The notes under the pieces are model-generated. The model made no database searches, was not told where the DNA came from, and was given only the letters and a program-made list of their open reading frames with translations. From NCBI GenBank assembly GCA_003339415.1, contig PDHQ01000036.1, forward strand, positions 37,426 to 101,425: a stretch of 64,000 nt of DNA, written 5' to 3'. Made by a program: the position numbers and the translations under genes. The DNA comes from Ophiocordyceps camponoti-saundersi (nom. inval.) (lineage: Eukaryota; Ascomycota; Sordariomycetes; Hypocreales; Ophiocordycipitaceae). Shown piece by piece: positions 9,851 through 21,469 of the stretch (the stretch's first letter is position 1; each line of letters starts with the position of its first letter).

Positions 9851-12795
9851 CTACGCCACATGCACAAAAGCCCTCTTCTTGGCCCTCTTCTCCGCCGTCT
9901 CCTCCTCCTCTCGCTCCCAATCGGCATCAACGTACTCCCTAACGCTCCTATCTCTAATCTGCATGCCCACCACCTTGAGAGCAGCCATGTTGACGCCCAT
10001 CTCATCCTTCTGCCTCCTGAGAGCGACTCTCAAGTTGGTACGTATCTTCTCCATCATCGTCCTCATCGTCCGGCTGGCGACGATCTGCTTGTGATGCGTC
10101 TTGATCATGAAGAAGAGGATGCGGCACGTCAGAGACATGTTCATCGACCGACGGGCGAATATCTCCAAAAAGGTGAAGAGGATGGGCACCGTTGCGAACG
10201 GTAGCACCAGTAGGGCGTCGTGCAATGCAGAGGCTTTGATTCGTTGAAGAACCGACATGACGTGCTCCTCCGCCGTGATGTTGCCCAGCGCCACGAATAC
10301 CGCGTTCCTTTGCGGTGGCGGCGCCTTGGCGTCCGATACTTTCGCTTCCTCGTATTCCCTGAGTAGGTTCAGGTCGGCCATTCCCATCTCGAGCGCTTCC
10401 TGGATCCTCTCTCCTGCCATGAGCGTCTCCGTCGTCTGCTTGCTTGCCGCGCCCAGTTCGCCGCTGTCTCCCTCCATGTCCGGCTCCTCCTTCTCGAGCG
10501 ATTTCGTCAGCGTGCTCTCGTACAACTCCTCGAGCTCCTTTTCTCGCTCCTCCTCGAGGAAAATCTGCTCGTCGCTTTCCTCCCATACGCGTATGCACTT
10601 GTCGTGACCGGCACTGACGACAAAGTTGCCGCTTTTGCTGATGGCCATCGCCCACACCTCTCCGTGGTGGCCGTCGAGCCTTTGTATCTGCTCAAACTTG
10701 TCCCCGTCCCAGTAGCGGATCGTCCGGTCCTTGCTGCTGCTGAAGAAGTGGTGCCCGTTTCCGTCCGAGTTGTGCGGCACAAACGCCACTTGTAAGATGC
10801 TGTCTTGGTGTCCGAAAAGAGCCTTGTGACAGTCTCCAAAGTCGAGACCCCATATCCTGATATTCTTGTCCGCAGAGGTTGTGACGATGAGCTTGCTGTC
10901 GTAAGATATGTCCATGCTCAGCACTGGAAGTTTGTGCCCATACAGGTTGAGATACAGCTTAAGCGTGTCGACAAAAAAAACCTTGACCGTGTTGTCTAGC
11001 AAAGACACGGCCAATAGCCTGGCGTCGGGGGAGAATCGAAGGTTTAGAATGTCATCCGACACCTTGAGCATCCGAGATTGAACGACTTTCAGTCTGGGCC
11101 TTGTTCTCTTGGTGCCGAGGATCTCCTCTTGCACAATCTTAAAGTCCCAGAACTTGGCTGACTTGTCTGCGCTCCCAGTCACGACCGAGCGGCCGTCGGG
11201 ATGCACATGAAGCGACCAAATCGCCCCCTCGTGAGCCTGCACGCTGTCCACGAGCGACGAGGAAGCCACGTCGAAAAGCTGAAGCTCGCCGCTCTTCGTT
11301 CCGACCACAACTACTTTGTCTCCGGGCAAGAAGGCGCAGCAGAGAGAGTAGCCACAATCAAAGGTTCGTATACAAGCCTGCGTCTTGACGTTCCATATCT
11401 TCGTGGATCCATTGGCTGACGATGCCAGCATCTTGTCATCCGAACTCAGAGCTAAACTCCGTATGTCTGTGCGATGGCCTGGAAGCTCGACCGAAAGCGT
11501 TCTGGCATAGTCGGGGATGACCTGGTTCTTCTTCGCGTCGTCCTTGTCTTTCAGGGGTATGCTGTAGTATTCAAGCTGATTGTTTGTTGTCGCAACCAAC
11601 AACCTGACGTCTTTTTGGGCGCCGCTGACAGCCCAATCGACTGACCGAACTTTTCCGCCTGTCCTGACGATGACGTACTGGACGAATATATCACCAATGT
11701 CGGCGTTTGTGCCATCCTCGCCGCCATTGACGTCGGTCATGGTTTCGTCGACCTGCTTGCCGTCCTTTTCCTTCTCCCTGCGACGTTTCCGCTTTCGCGC
11801 CAGGGTCTTCTTGATTTCTGCTTGCGTCTTAATGCGCCATATGTCCACCCCCTTTTCTGACCCATGGACAGCAAAGTAGTCCCTCTGAGGGTGAAAAACG
11901 ACCTCGGTGGCGCGATCTTTGCTCTGCCTGTGGAGGGTGCCACGATCGGATAGATACCGCGCAGTGGGAGAAGCGTCAACTCCGCGAGTGTTGGCCATAA
12001 GGGCATCCACGTCCAGTGACCATACCTTCATCTCGCCGTCGTTACCCGCCGTCACGCAGCCGCTGAAATCGGGAGACATGCCGAGGGCCCAGCATTCGCC
12101 ATTTGTTTGGGCGATGTGAGTCTCGACGCAATGTCTTGAAGAGAGGTCCCAGAGCTTGATCAAGGAGTCCTTGCCAGAGGTGAGAAGGAAGCCTTCGGAG
12201 GCAGCCCCCCCGTCGCGAACCATGGCTCTCGACCCTTCTTCGTCGTTCGCGTGCTGGTCAGGCTCAACAAAATGAAGCCCCGTGACTTCATCCTTGTGTC
12301 CTCGCAACTTGTACAGACCAACCTCGGCAACCAGATCCCAGATGATGATGTCGGTATCTTTGGAGCCACTGGCAAGCCGGACGCCGGATTTATCAAAGGC
12401 GAGTTTTGTAACGGCGGATTTGTGGCCGTTGAAGTTGACTATAACGGTTGAGATCTTGCTATCCCAGAGTCGTATGCTGCCATCTCCGTAGCCGACGGCG
12501 AAGACATCCTTGTCCGTCTTGCTCTGGGCCACGACGGTGACCGGAGCCGCGCAACGCTCATCTCTCCAACTGCCGAGAAGCTCGCCCTTTTTTATGTCCC
12601 AGCACAACACTTGCCCATTGGCAGCCACCACAGCCTGACCTGCGCCTGTACGATCTGTCGATGTCCAGACGATATTCGAGGTGCCGGTAACGACGACGCC
12701 AAATGACTTGGCATGCTCGTACTTTCTGACACAGTTGGTGTCAGTACCATACCAGATGATCTCCTCTAGATGACTTACAGGTATGACTTGACCAT
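9851..12795 (-). CDS. UTP12: U3 snoRNP / SSU processome WD40 protein Utp12 (Dip2, WDR3 homologue)
   Basis: Two coding exons: complement of 12779..12795 (17 nt, MVKSYL) and 9851..12725, 963 residues. The junction gives MVKSYLKYEHAKSFGVVV, the characteristic start of the family. Utp12 belongs to the UTP-B subcomplex of the small-subunit processome and acts in the nucleolus on 18S pre-rRNA processing. Seen: two tandem WD40 propellers with many WD dipeptides (for example GSIRLWDS, TDIIIWDL, SLIKLWDL, STKIWNV, KSAKFWDF, KNIRIWGL, RTIRYWDG, KCIRVWEE), a basic insertion (RKRKRRREKEKD), and a C-terminal helical Utp12 domain (about the last 200 residues) ending in a basic KRAKKRAFVHVA tail. Length matches WDR3 (about 940). 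Divergent from ARPC2 with a shared 259-bp promoter holding an E-box. Confidence 0.96.
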
Positions 12796-12960
12796 CTTGA
12801 TCCCTTCACTGGATACCTGCCTACCCAACGGGGAAGAATCGCGCGCTGGCTGTCAGTGTCGCGATGCGCCTCAACTTTTTTTCCCTCTCTTTCTTTATCA
12901 GTAGATATTGCAGCTATCGATAATGATGGGTCTTTATGCTAGAGCCAGATAAGAGCAGTA

Positions 12961-12968
12961 TCACGTGA
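12961..12968. promoter_or_regulatory. E-box in the UTP12-ARPC2 divergent promoter
   Basis: TCACGTGA lies 166 bp upstream of the UTP12 start and 87 bp upstream of the ARPC2 start in the 259-bp spacer between these divergent genes. Confidence 0.5.
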
Positions 12969-13054
12969 ACAGCTCTTAATGACATCCGGACTTTCCAGCC
13001 CCACCATCGTCGTAAACCAGCAACGAAGCAGCGCCACAGCGAGCCTTCGCAAAG

Positions 13055-14248
13055 ATGCTTCTTCTCGACTATCAGAACATCCTGATTCAGTCGGTTCTGA
13101 CCGAGCGCTTCTCCGGGTAGGAACGATTCTTGAGCTTACTATCACGCATCGCTGATTACTCTGCAGAGGTCCCGCTACGTCCATCGACCAGACCGTATCC
13201 GACTTCGATGGCGTCACTTTCCACATCTCAACGCCGGAAAGCAAGACCAAAATTCTTCTCTCGATACAAATAAGGTGCTTCAAGGACCTCGTTCAGTACG
13301 GCGCCGAGCAAGTGCTGCGGCGCGAGTATGGCGACTACCTGGCTCCGGTAGAGCCCGGCTATGACTTTTCTGTCATGATCGACCTCGACAATCTGCCTGC
13401 GGATAAAGGTACCCAATGAAGCTTGCAATTCTCCTTGCCGCGACACTTTGGAGCTGATGAGACGATTTCTAGAGGAACGCGATGCCTTGGCCATGAAATT
13501 CGCCCTGCTGAAGCGCAACGCGATGGCGGCCCCCTTCGAGCAGGCGTACGAGGAATACTACAAATTGAAAGAAGAGGCGTCCAAGTTCACCTCGGAAGAA
13601 GCGCCGCAAGGCGTCCGAGAGGGCGGTCAGGTAAAAGCCATTCACTACCGAGATGAGGAGGCCATCTACGTCAAGGCCAGCCACGACCGAGTGACGGTCA
13701 TCTTTAGCACCGTCTTTCGCGAGGAAACCGACCGCGTGTTTGGGAAGGTCTTCATACAGGAGTTTGTTGATGCCCGTCGGAGGGCTATCCAGAATGCGCC
13801 ACAGGTCCTCTTTCGAAACGATCCTCCGCTGGAGCTGCAGGGCGTGCCGGGGGTGAGAGACACGGGTTCTGGCGAGGTTGGCTATGTAACGTTCGGTACG
13901 TTTTGTCTATAAGGAAAAGCGTCAAGCAGAAGCAGCGCGCTGACGTTCACCACAGTTCTGTTCCCGCGGCACCTTACTCCCCAGAGAATGCCGATTGTCA
14001 TCTCTCACATTCAGACTTTCCGCGATTACTTCCATTATCACATCAAGGCATCCAAGGCGTACATACACTCCCGCATGCGGAAACGAACCGCCGACTTCCT
14101 GCAAGGTACATACGCTGATGAATGAAGCAACGAAGATGCTTGAGCTAACTAACCTACTTGCCCAGTGCTACGTCGTGCACGACCGGATAACGAGGAACGC
14201 GAGAGGAAGACGGCCAGCGGCAGGACGTTCAAGATGCAAGGGAGCTAG
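13055..14248 (+). CDS. ARC35: Arp2/3 complex 34-kDa subunit (ARPC2/Arc35)
   Basis: Five exons: 13055..13116, 13167..13408, 13473..13895, 13956..14105, 14166..14248; 319 residues. All four introns (50-64 bp) have GT/AG ends and each junction restores the family reading. ARPC2 with ARPC4 forms the structural core of the Arp2/3 complex that nucleates branched actin filaments (endocytic patches, hyphal tip). Recognisable blocks: [118 protein letters not shown] and [15 protein letters not shown] at the C-terminus. Slightly longer than the animal protein (300). Converges with the secreted-protein gene downstream. Confidence 0.97.
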
Positions 14249-14482
14249 CTAAGCGTGGGTCAATGCCAGACTGAGAACACGAGGGGCTCTTCATTTCCAT
14301 GTTATCTTGTCTCTGCCTACCTACAACGTTACAGTAGATGTATATCGATATCGTCGACTCTCATTACGAATGATGCTATCCGTTACTTGTTACTTGTGAG
14401 AGCCTACATGATGTAAGTTTGCAAAGCAGCAACAGTGACTTGACTTGCGGTCTATTAGTTCTCAACTTCTGATGACAGTCTC

Positions 14483-17177
14483 CTACTCGGACCTGACCCA
14501 GGATCGAGGCGAGGCATTCAAAGTCCACGTCTCCCCGTCATTGAGCCACTCGTCGGGGCCCCTCCTGAACGTCATTACGTACGGAACAGACGAGCCGACG
14601 CAAATGCCTCGTAGTGCAACGTCTGGATGCGGGAACCGGTCAGTGCTGGGCATCTTTCTTTTTGCCCGGCTCATCATAGGCTTTTGACTTACAATCCACA
14701 AGGACGTCAGCGCCCTTTTCGTCGTTGATAATCGACACACGTCCGATGTCAGTCGGAGCCAGCCTCTTCGTGCCCCAGACGTTCTCCATGTCGATATCGG
14801 TAACGTGAGTTCCGACATCTTGGACGTTGGCCAGGGGGAGTCGTCTGTTGTTGAAGTCGACATACAGGCCGTCCTTGGTAGGGATCTTCATGGAGACTGT
14901 GACGCTGAGCTTCTCGAAATAGCTGCACGGGCTTTCCGGGATCCAGTCCTGCAGTTCAATCTTGTCTTTCCATTGCCAGGAAACGGACCCTTCGTTCTTC
15001 TTGGTGGGCTCCTCCCTTTTGGGATTGGAGATGAAGCGATCCATCCAAAGCTTCATGTCGGTCTTGTGGCACCAGGCGAAAAGCTTCGCGTCTAGATAAG
15101 GAAAGTCAGATGCCTCCTCGTCCGTCTGGATAGCCAATGGCATGGTAACGCACCGATGATCTTGAGCTGGCCTCTATCAGACGCGACGATCTGGTAGGCC
15201 ATGACCTCCATCATCTTGAGGCGATCAAGACTGATCATATCAGCGCCAAAGACGTTTTGCAGATCGACGCGAAGCCATCTCGATCCTGCTCTATAATCAC
15301 GGCCGTTTAGGTGAATCAAGGGAATTTTTTTCCATCGATAATCAGCCCCGTCCAAGAATTCCAGGGTAACGGACTGGAAGCCTAAAGTCAAGTTTATATT
15401 GAACCAAAGCTCGACGATGTTTGAGCAGAGTTGGGGCCTTGTCTCGTCGGTCCAGACCCATTTATCGCGGGGATCTAAGTCGTCACCGTCGCAGTTGTCG
15501 CATGGTTTTACCGTGTCGCTGTTGCAGCGGACGGACTTGGTCTTGTTGACGAAGGAGTGGAGGTTGCCGCCGGCGAGGCTGAGACCCGGGTAAGAGGCTT
15601 CGAACTTTTCGCCTGAGCAGCCGTTGCCACTGATATGGAGAAGAAAGATATAGAGTTAGTGAGTGAACTGGGTGTATAGGATAGGATTGTTTGTTTGTTC
15701 TTGAAACTTACGTGAAGAAGTAGCAGTTGCCAGATGTCAGTTGAGGCCGCACCGAGGAGACGTTTTGCCTGAATGCCATGGGCACGTCGACTAAAAAGGG
15801 GGAAAACCGAGGAGAGTCAGAGGCGAGCGGCTCCTAATGATGACGGCCAACAGACACCAGACACAGAGGACATACCGCATCGCCTGTTATCGGCTCGGAT
15901 CTTGGTACAAGGCGAGGCTAAGTTTGCCTTCTGACAGACGTAAACCTCGGACCGTGTACTCTGCACAAGATGCTCGGGCTTGAGAGATGGAGCTGCCCGT
16001 TTGTTTAGAAGGAAGCTGTATGTTTTGGTACGATGAAGAAAAAGACTCACGCGTGTGCTCAGACTTTGCCGCGTTGGGCTGCTTGTCAAGGGCCATGACC
16101 GTCAACGTTTCGCAGTTATACCTCTTAGGCTTCTGTTCGACCTCTGCTATCACCGAGGTTCCTGCAACTTCTCCTTCCTCCGAGCTGTCTTGAACCTTTT
16201 CCTTGTCCGCGCCGGTATCGAAGACGGTCGCGTCTACCTCCATGCAATCCTCGTCCGAGGCAAGGCCGCTGGCCAAGGAAGCGATCAGTTGAGGCTTTAG
16301 GTTCACCCTGAACCAGTCCACCTGTCGCAGGAAGCGGGTTATCCTGTTCTCAGCTATAACGCGAGCGCCCAATCTCAGCAAAAACAAGGACCATGATGAG
16401 GGAAAGAAGGAGAAGAAACAGATGGGATATCAAAGTCTTACGCTCTTTGCGGCGAAGGAGAGGGAAATCACGCCACGGATCCGTCTCGATGCTCCAATCC
16501 ATTAGTTTCTGAAGAGTTTGGCGCCTCTCGTCTGTGAGATCTACGTTGAGCGTGCTGGTAAGGGCTCCGACGAAGAAGAGAGCGACTTCGCGGGCCGATT
16601 TCTCGACATCCCCCTCTTTACGCAGGTGCTGATAATTCGAGAACAGATGCTGGGGGACGGTCATGCCGAAATCCTCCCATTTGCTGTCGTAGTCGCTGTT
16701 GGTCTGCCACCAGGACAACTGACCGTTTTCGTTGATGTGAGTCCATGAGTGAATTTGAGACCAGAAGATACCGCCGAGCGCCCTCGGGTTATGATCAGCC
16801 TGCTTCGGGTCCGGTTTGAGCGCCGGCTGGTCTACAATGTGTGGCGAGAGGGCGAGCTTGTAGACCCAAGTCCCGTTGTGCCATTGGTAAGGAGAGCGAG
16901 ATATCCATTTCAGGTCTCGGTGGACGGAGATCCAAGTGGTGTTCCAATGAGTTGCGTCGTTGAACAGCCAGGCTGCGTCGTCAGTTGGGTTAGCATCTTG
17001 GACAGCGATTCCGCCTTTTTCCTTGAAGTAGGCCGGGTCAGTGTGTGATGCTGGATGTACGACGACGTAGCCGAAAGCATGGGTTTCCATCTGTAAGTTG
17101 AAATCCAGTTCGCTGTATGCGGTGGCAGTTGTCGTCAGTGCCATCGCCAGTGCGGCGCTCCAACGTGGTGGAATCAT
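14483..17177 (-). CDS. Secreted protein resembling the heat-labile enterotoxin A-chain (ADP-ribosyltransferase-like) family, catalytically degenerate
   Basis: Seven exons: complement of 16442..17177, 16051..16353, 15876..15992, 15712..15790, 15154..15629, 14693..15091, 14483..14622; 749 residues. A signal peptide is clear (MIPPRWSAALAMALTTTATA). The first about 240 residues show the order of landmarks of the enterotoxin-A fold: an N-terminal beta strand leading to a GGI (55-57), a strand WVYKLALSP (104-112), and ALGGIFWSQIHSW (133-145). However, the N-terminal Arg, the S-T-S strand and the acidic E-x-E pair expected just before ALGGI are not recognisable, so ADP-ribosyltransferase activity is doubtful. 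The C-terminal half is cysteine-containing; NGCSGEKFEASYPGLSLAG followed by a strand ending SVRCN recalls crystallin-like secreted domains. Related genes are numerous in insect-pathogenic fungi, where hosts are the presumed target. Family resemblance is by eye. Confidence 0.65.
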
Positions 17178-18951
17178 GATGTCGAATCTGACTTTTGATT
17201 TTCACTGTTGCCCCCCGAATGGTGTGCCGACTTGAGAGTCAATCGAGCATTATATAGATGTAGATATAGATATATAGATATAGCCGTGGTATGCAAGGAG
17301 GTATGCAAGGAGGTGTTGATAGTTTCAATCCTCAGTCTTTTCCTTTCTCTCTTCCCTGTTGTTCATCTGCAGTAATCTCTGCCATGGGAATGGAATCCCT
17401 GATCAAGGACTGGCTTGCGGTTTTGCACTTTTGCAACAGAGATCAGACATGTCGTAAAAAAAAAAGAAGCAGCAGCATCTCATCCACGGGGATCTTTTGA
17501 AGTCGAATAGCCACATGGATCGTGTGGTGATGGTTTGCAAAGTCACACCATCCGATGGGGTCGTAAGAAAGGGGGTTGGCTTCCTGTCTGGAAGGGAAGC
17601 GTTGCCAAGATAGGAGGCCATACTAAGATTGATAGGGAAAACATGCCTATTCCGGTAATCGACATACATAGGCTCTCCATAGACCAACTCCCCCATCAAG
17701 GCTCGTATACATATGTAAGTTCATCTCCAACCCTCGTGTATGGGGGTGAAATGAAAGGTATGCTTAACCGGGGAATGTGTCCAGACCTTTAAAAAGCCAC
17801 GCTTCGTACAACTCGGTAGCTAACGACGGCTGCGAGCCGGAACTCGGCATGTGAGCTTCATTGGCATCCGAGAAAAGGATTGAACAACGGTCTTGTGTTG
17901 CCGGATCGTCTGCTTAAACTACGGGACCGGGTAGTTGGATGATGCACTTCAGCCCGCTGATCTGATCAAGGCCATGGACTTGTGGATCTTGACATGATTT
18001 CATCGGATGATGGAGCGATGACCCTGAAGAAAACTGCTGATTTTTTATCACTGATTGCCGACATGGAGCATACAGCCAGCCAACGGAAGTGAGGGTAGCT
18101 CGGCGCGTCGCAGCCGACTCCTTTAAGCTCGAAGAACGGAGAAGCATGCGATGATCAACTACATACATTGTAGGTATGTATGTATGTGGACACATATAAA
18201 AACGGTGCTCAGACCGCTCGGCTTCATGAACGGAGATGACTTCTGGATATGTTTGCCGCCAGTCATCTCGCATGCTCTCCCACAGGGCCCTGCCTTGTTC
18301 ACTCCCTATCTGACTACATACATACTCTATGTGAGGTCGGTGCTCGTATAGAGATGTGTATGTAACGCTGATGAAGCAGAGGCGGAAAGGCAATGCGATT
18401 TCTTCGTTGCCCCGAGGGCGTATCGAAGTCTATCCTCGTACTGGATGGTCAAAAACGAGGCATCCATCTTCACCTCAAGGATAAAAGGAGATTGATTTCC
18501 TGTCATCAGACTTTGACGAACTTGGAACTAGCTTTGTCGTGTATGCATAAACGTCTCGACTACCTGCATGCCAAGAAAAAGATCGGCTCTTAGATACCTC
18601 TCAAGACCGTCTCCGTGCCCAGCTATTCAATGTATGGATCAGATGGGACTTGACGTCTTATCAGTCTACCTGGTAGGTGACACCTCGATGACACCTCCAC
18701 GCAGCTTCTACATGTAGAATTGTGCGTGTGTCATATCATTATATGTATGTAGACTGTAGTATATAGGTACGGAGATGCAGGCATGAATGCATGTATGTAT
18801 GTATGTATGGGCTGTATAAAAAAAACACAGCTTATTATCTACACCGTCCCCGTTCCCTTCCCATGCTCATATGTATGTCCATCAAGGCAGCTCTTCTTCA
18901 TCTTTATCCTCTCCCTCTCCCTCTCCCTCTCCCTCTCTCCATCGGGGCAGG
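17178..18951. other. Intergenic region, no supported gene
   Basis: 1.8 kb without a convincing gene. It contains an AT-rich TATATAGATGTAGATATAG run (about 17252-17284), a perfect 13-bp tandem duplication GTATGCAAGGAGG (about 17289-17314), ATGT tetranucleotide repeats near 18789-18810 and a (CCCTCT)n tract near 18908-18941. Short ORFs here lack domain or codon character. Confidence 0.6.
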
Positions 18952-19486
18952 TCATGACGACTCGGTGCGATTCAAAGAGCAATCAAAGCTGGAAATGAGC
19001 GTATTCCACTGAATCTTGCCCAAGTCCTCCTTCAGAGGCGACTGAAAGCTGACGGCGCCAAAGGTGCAACCCGTGGGACTCATACAGATGGCGCTGCAGT
19101 CGGTGACGCGAGGGAAGCAGCTAAAGGCCTCCCCGTCGGGAGCGAAGGTGCTGGTGTTGTGATGGAAGGGGGGGTTTAGCTGGATGCACTTGTTGAGCTC
19201 GTAGACCCTGTAATCGCATGTGCCGGTGGAGTTGGGGCCGGTGCATAGTAGGACCTTTTTTTGAGTGTGTCAGCAGAGATGCCTAGGTGTACCTATCTGG
19301 AGATGGGATAGAGAGAAGGAGAGAGAGAGAGAGAGAGAAACAGAGGGAGAGGAAGAGGAGGGGGAGGGGAGGAGGAGGAGGAGGAGAAGAGAAATAACGC
19401 ACCCCTCCAATCGCCCGCTTCTCGACGGGCGAACTCGATGCAAGTGCCGCCGAACCGACGACGACGAGCGCTGACGAGATCTTCAT
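18952..19486 (-). CDS. Small secreted cysteine-rich protein (candidate effector)
   Basis: Two exons: complement of 19403..19486 and 18952..19254; 128 residues. The 148-bp intron has a GTGCGT donor and an AAAAG acceptor and holds a (CT)n/(GA)n microsatellite; phase 0 joining gives IGG-VLLCTG. N-terminal signal peptide MKISSALVVVGSAALASSS followed by VEKR, a likely Kex2 site. The mature part has eight cysteines (LLCTG, GTCDY, NKCIQ, FSCFP, TDCSA, AICMS, TGCTF, FDCSL) and several N-glycosylation sequons (NST, NTS, NRT). Size, secretion signal and even cysteine number fit a small secreted protein; the family is not recognised. It sits alone in a repeat-rich spacer. Downstream of the stop is a polypyrimidine repeat. 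Confidence 0.75.
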
Positions 19487-19745
19487 GGTGAGAGAAGAGA
19501 TAGGGTCTTTTTTTTTTTTTGCGGGGGGATTTGAGAGGAAGAAGGAAGGAAGGAAAGGAGGGGGGGAAAAAGAAAGGAAGAGAACAAAAACAGATGATGA
19601 CGAGAAGAGACGGGAAGAGAAGAGGAGAGAGAGATGAGGAGAAGAGAGAGAGAAAGAGAGAGAGAGAGGTGTGTGATTATGGTTGGACCGAAAGCAGCAT
19701 TCATCCAACGAATGCATGTATGTACGTCACGTCACGTCACGTCAA

Positions 19746-19807
<62 letters not shown>

Positions 19808-20559
19808 TCATACAACTCCGTACCTACGGATAGTACATAGGTAGTAAAAAGAGGTACAGGCACATACAGACACAGCCATCCGTACGAGTTACCTCTGTTC
19901 ATAAGCAACCAACCGCTCACCTTTGCTTGGCCTTACTTGCGTGTGTGTTGGCCCGCCGATCTCTTTTCGCTTTAGCCGTCTACGTACGTACGTTATCGGT
20001 AGCCTCCGACCGACGACGTCATCCCTTCCCCCTTTGACCTTGACTTACCTTGGCCCGGTAACGACCTGTAAGCCACGCGGCACAGTATCCGTACCTACCT
20101 ACCTACCTACTACTGAGGCTACCGCACACATCTCCGTATAGTAGTAGTAGACGTAGTACGGATAGACAGGTACGGGGACGGATATAAGCCGACTCTGACG
20201 CGCCCCCTTTCTGTGTATGTATGTATATCTGTATCGCTGAAGCCGGGCCTGGTGAGACATGCCCTTTCTCTACGTGCATATGTTCTTCATCACCTGAAGA
20301 GACACAACCACACAAACATGGACCACAATCGACAAGGTCATAATAAACGCTGCCTTTCCTCATTAACCCTTCCAAGACAAAGAAAGTATGCTGATTCCAG
20401 GTCGGCAAACCCCTCGGTCAGATATAAAACCATAAATCAAGCTTTTTTTTTAAAGGAAAAAACTCCCACGCTTATGCGTCCTCCCAGACGACCGAACTGG
20501 GCACCATTGCTGCGTGCGGCCGAGTGCTTTTGATATCACCGAGGCAAAGCCTACACTCC
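19487..20559. repeat. Microsatellite-rich intergenic region
   Basis: Contains a poly-T run and purine-rich tracts (19500-19670), tandem GTCAC pentamers (about 19725-19743), a long (TC)n run (about 19748-19789) followed by (TG)n (about 19790-19807), (CTAC)n near 20094-20111 and a (TAG)n stretch near 20139-20150. No gene is supported in this 1.07 kb. Confidence 0.7.
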
Positions 20560-21200
20560 TCACTGCACAAGCTCCTCACACGTCCAGTCCTCATAACTGT
20601 CGTCCGTCGTAAGTAAAACTAGGCTTCGAAAAAAATAACAAAAAGAAAACTTACTATCCATCAGGAAGATATCTCCGTACAATGAGCGGAATCTTCTTCT
20701 CCCGCAGCTCCCTGATGGCAATCTGCAACGGGTCCGTCTCGCCTTCGAGGTCGACCAGAACCGGCGCATTCATACTGCGGCAGCATCAGCATCAGCAACA
20801 ACCCATACAGCCCAAATCCCTCTCGCCGCTTCGCTCGCCTACCTGATCTGCAGCGCCCGCGTTCCTAGGATACGCGCTCTTTCGTACTTGGTCATGTACG
20901 GCGTCGTCGTCCGTTCGTTCTCGGGTATCTTCTTGTCCTTGACCGACTTTTCACCTCCTTTGTGTGCGTTGGCCGAAGCCGAGGGATCGCCTGAGACGAC
21001 GACATTATCTTGATCTTCGCCGTCTGCGTTGCGCTCCGCGTCGTCATCGTCGCCGACTTCGGGTTCGTAGAACTCGGTCACCTCCTCTTCCAGCATGGGC
21101 TCGTCACTTTCGCCGGTCAGCTTGCGCGCATCTTCTTCTCGGGCTCGTCGCATAGGACATACCCTCCCGCGCCGACGTCGTCATCACCGAAATCAGACAT
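20560..21200 (-). CDS. RPO26: RNA polymerases I/II/III shared subunit Rpb6 (ABC23)
   Basis: Four exons: complement of 21163..21200, 20843..21106, 20655..20774, 20560..20596; 152 residues. Rpb6 is shared by all three nuclear RNA polymerases and stabilises the clamp/assembly. The N-terminus is acidic and variable ([13 protein letters not shown], then [15 protein letters not shown]), as in yeast. The C-terminal core is nearly invariant: [18 protein letters not shown], then [35 protein letters not shown] and a [11 protein letters not shown] end. All introns have GT/AG ends; the first contains a perfect GCTGAC branch motif. Length agrees with yeast (155). It is head-to-head with the TFIIIA-like gene. 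Confidence 0.96.
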
Positions 21201-21469
21201 GCTGAAAGCGTGCAAGATTCGCGCCGTCCGGGCGGTCGATGTGTGTGTGTGCGTGCGAGGAGGATGCGTTGGTTGTCGCGGTGGATGCGTTTAGGGAGGG
21301 AAGGAAAGAGAAAGAAAAAAAGAGGCCGCGTTTAAAAAAAAAGAGACGGCGGCCGCTGATGACATCGTCCGTCAATTTTTGAACTAGCCGATGTTTTACC
21401 GACCTTACACACAACCTGGTATTGCAGCATCATATAATAAAATCCTTCTCAAGATGCAATGCAGCGACA
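21201..21469. promoter_or_regulatory. Bidirectional promoter of RPB6 and the TFIIIA-like gene
   Basis: 269 bp between two divergent start codons. It contains a (GT)n stretch near 21240, A/T-rich tracts near 21310-21345 and no obvious TATA box on either side. Both flanking genes serve RNA polymerase III (one also I and II). Confidence 0.55.
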
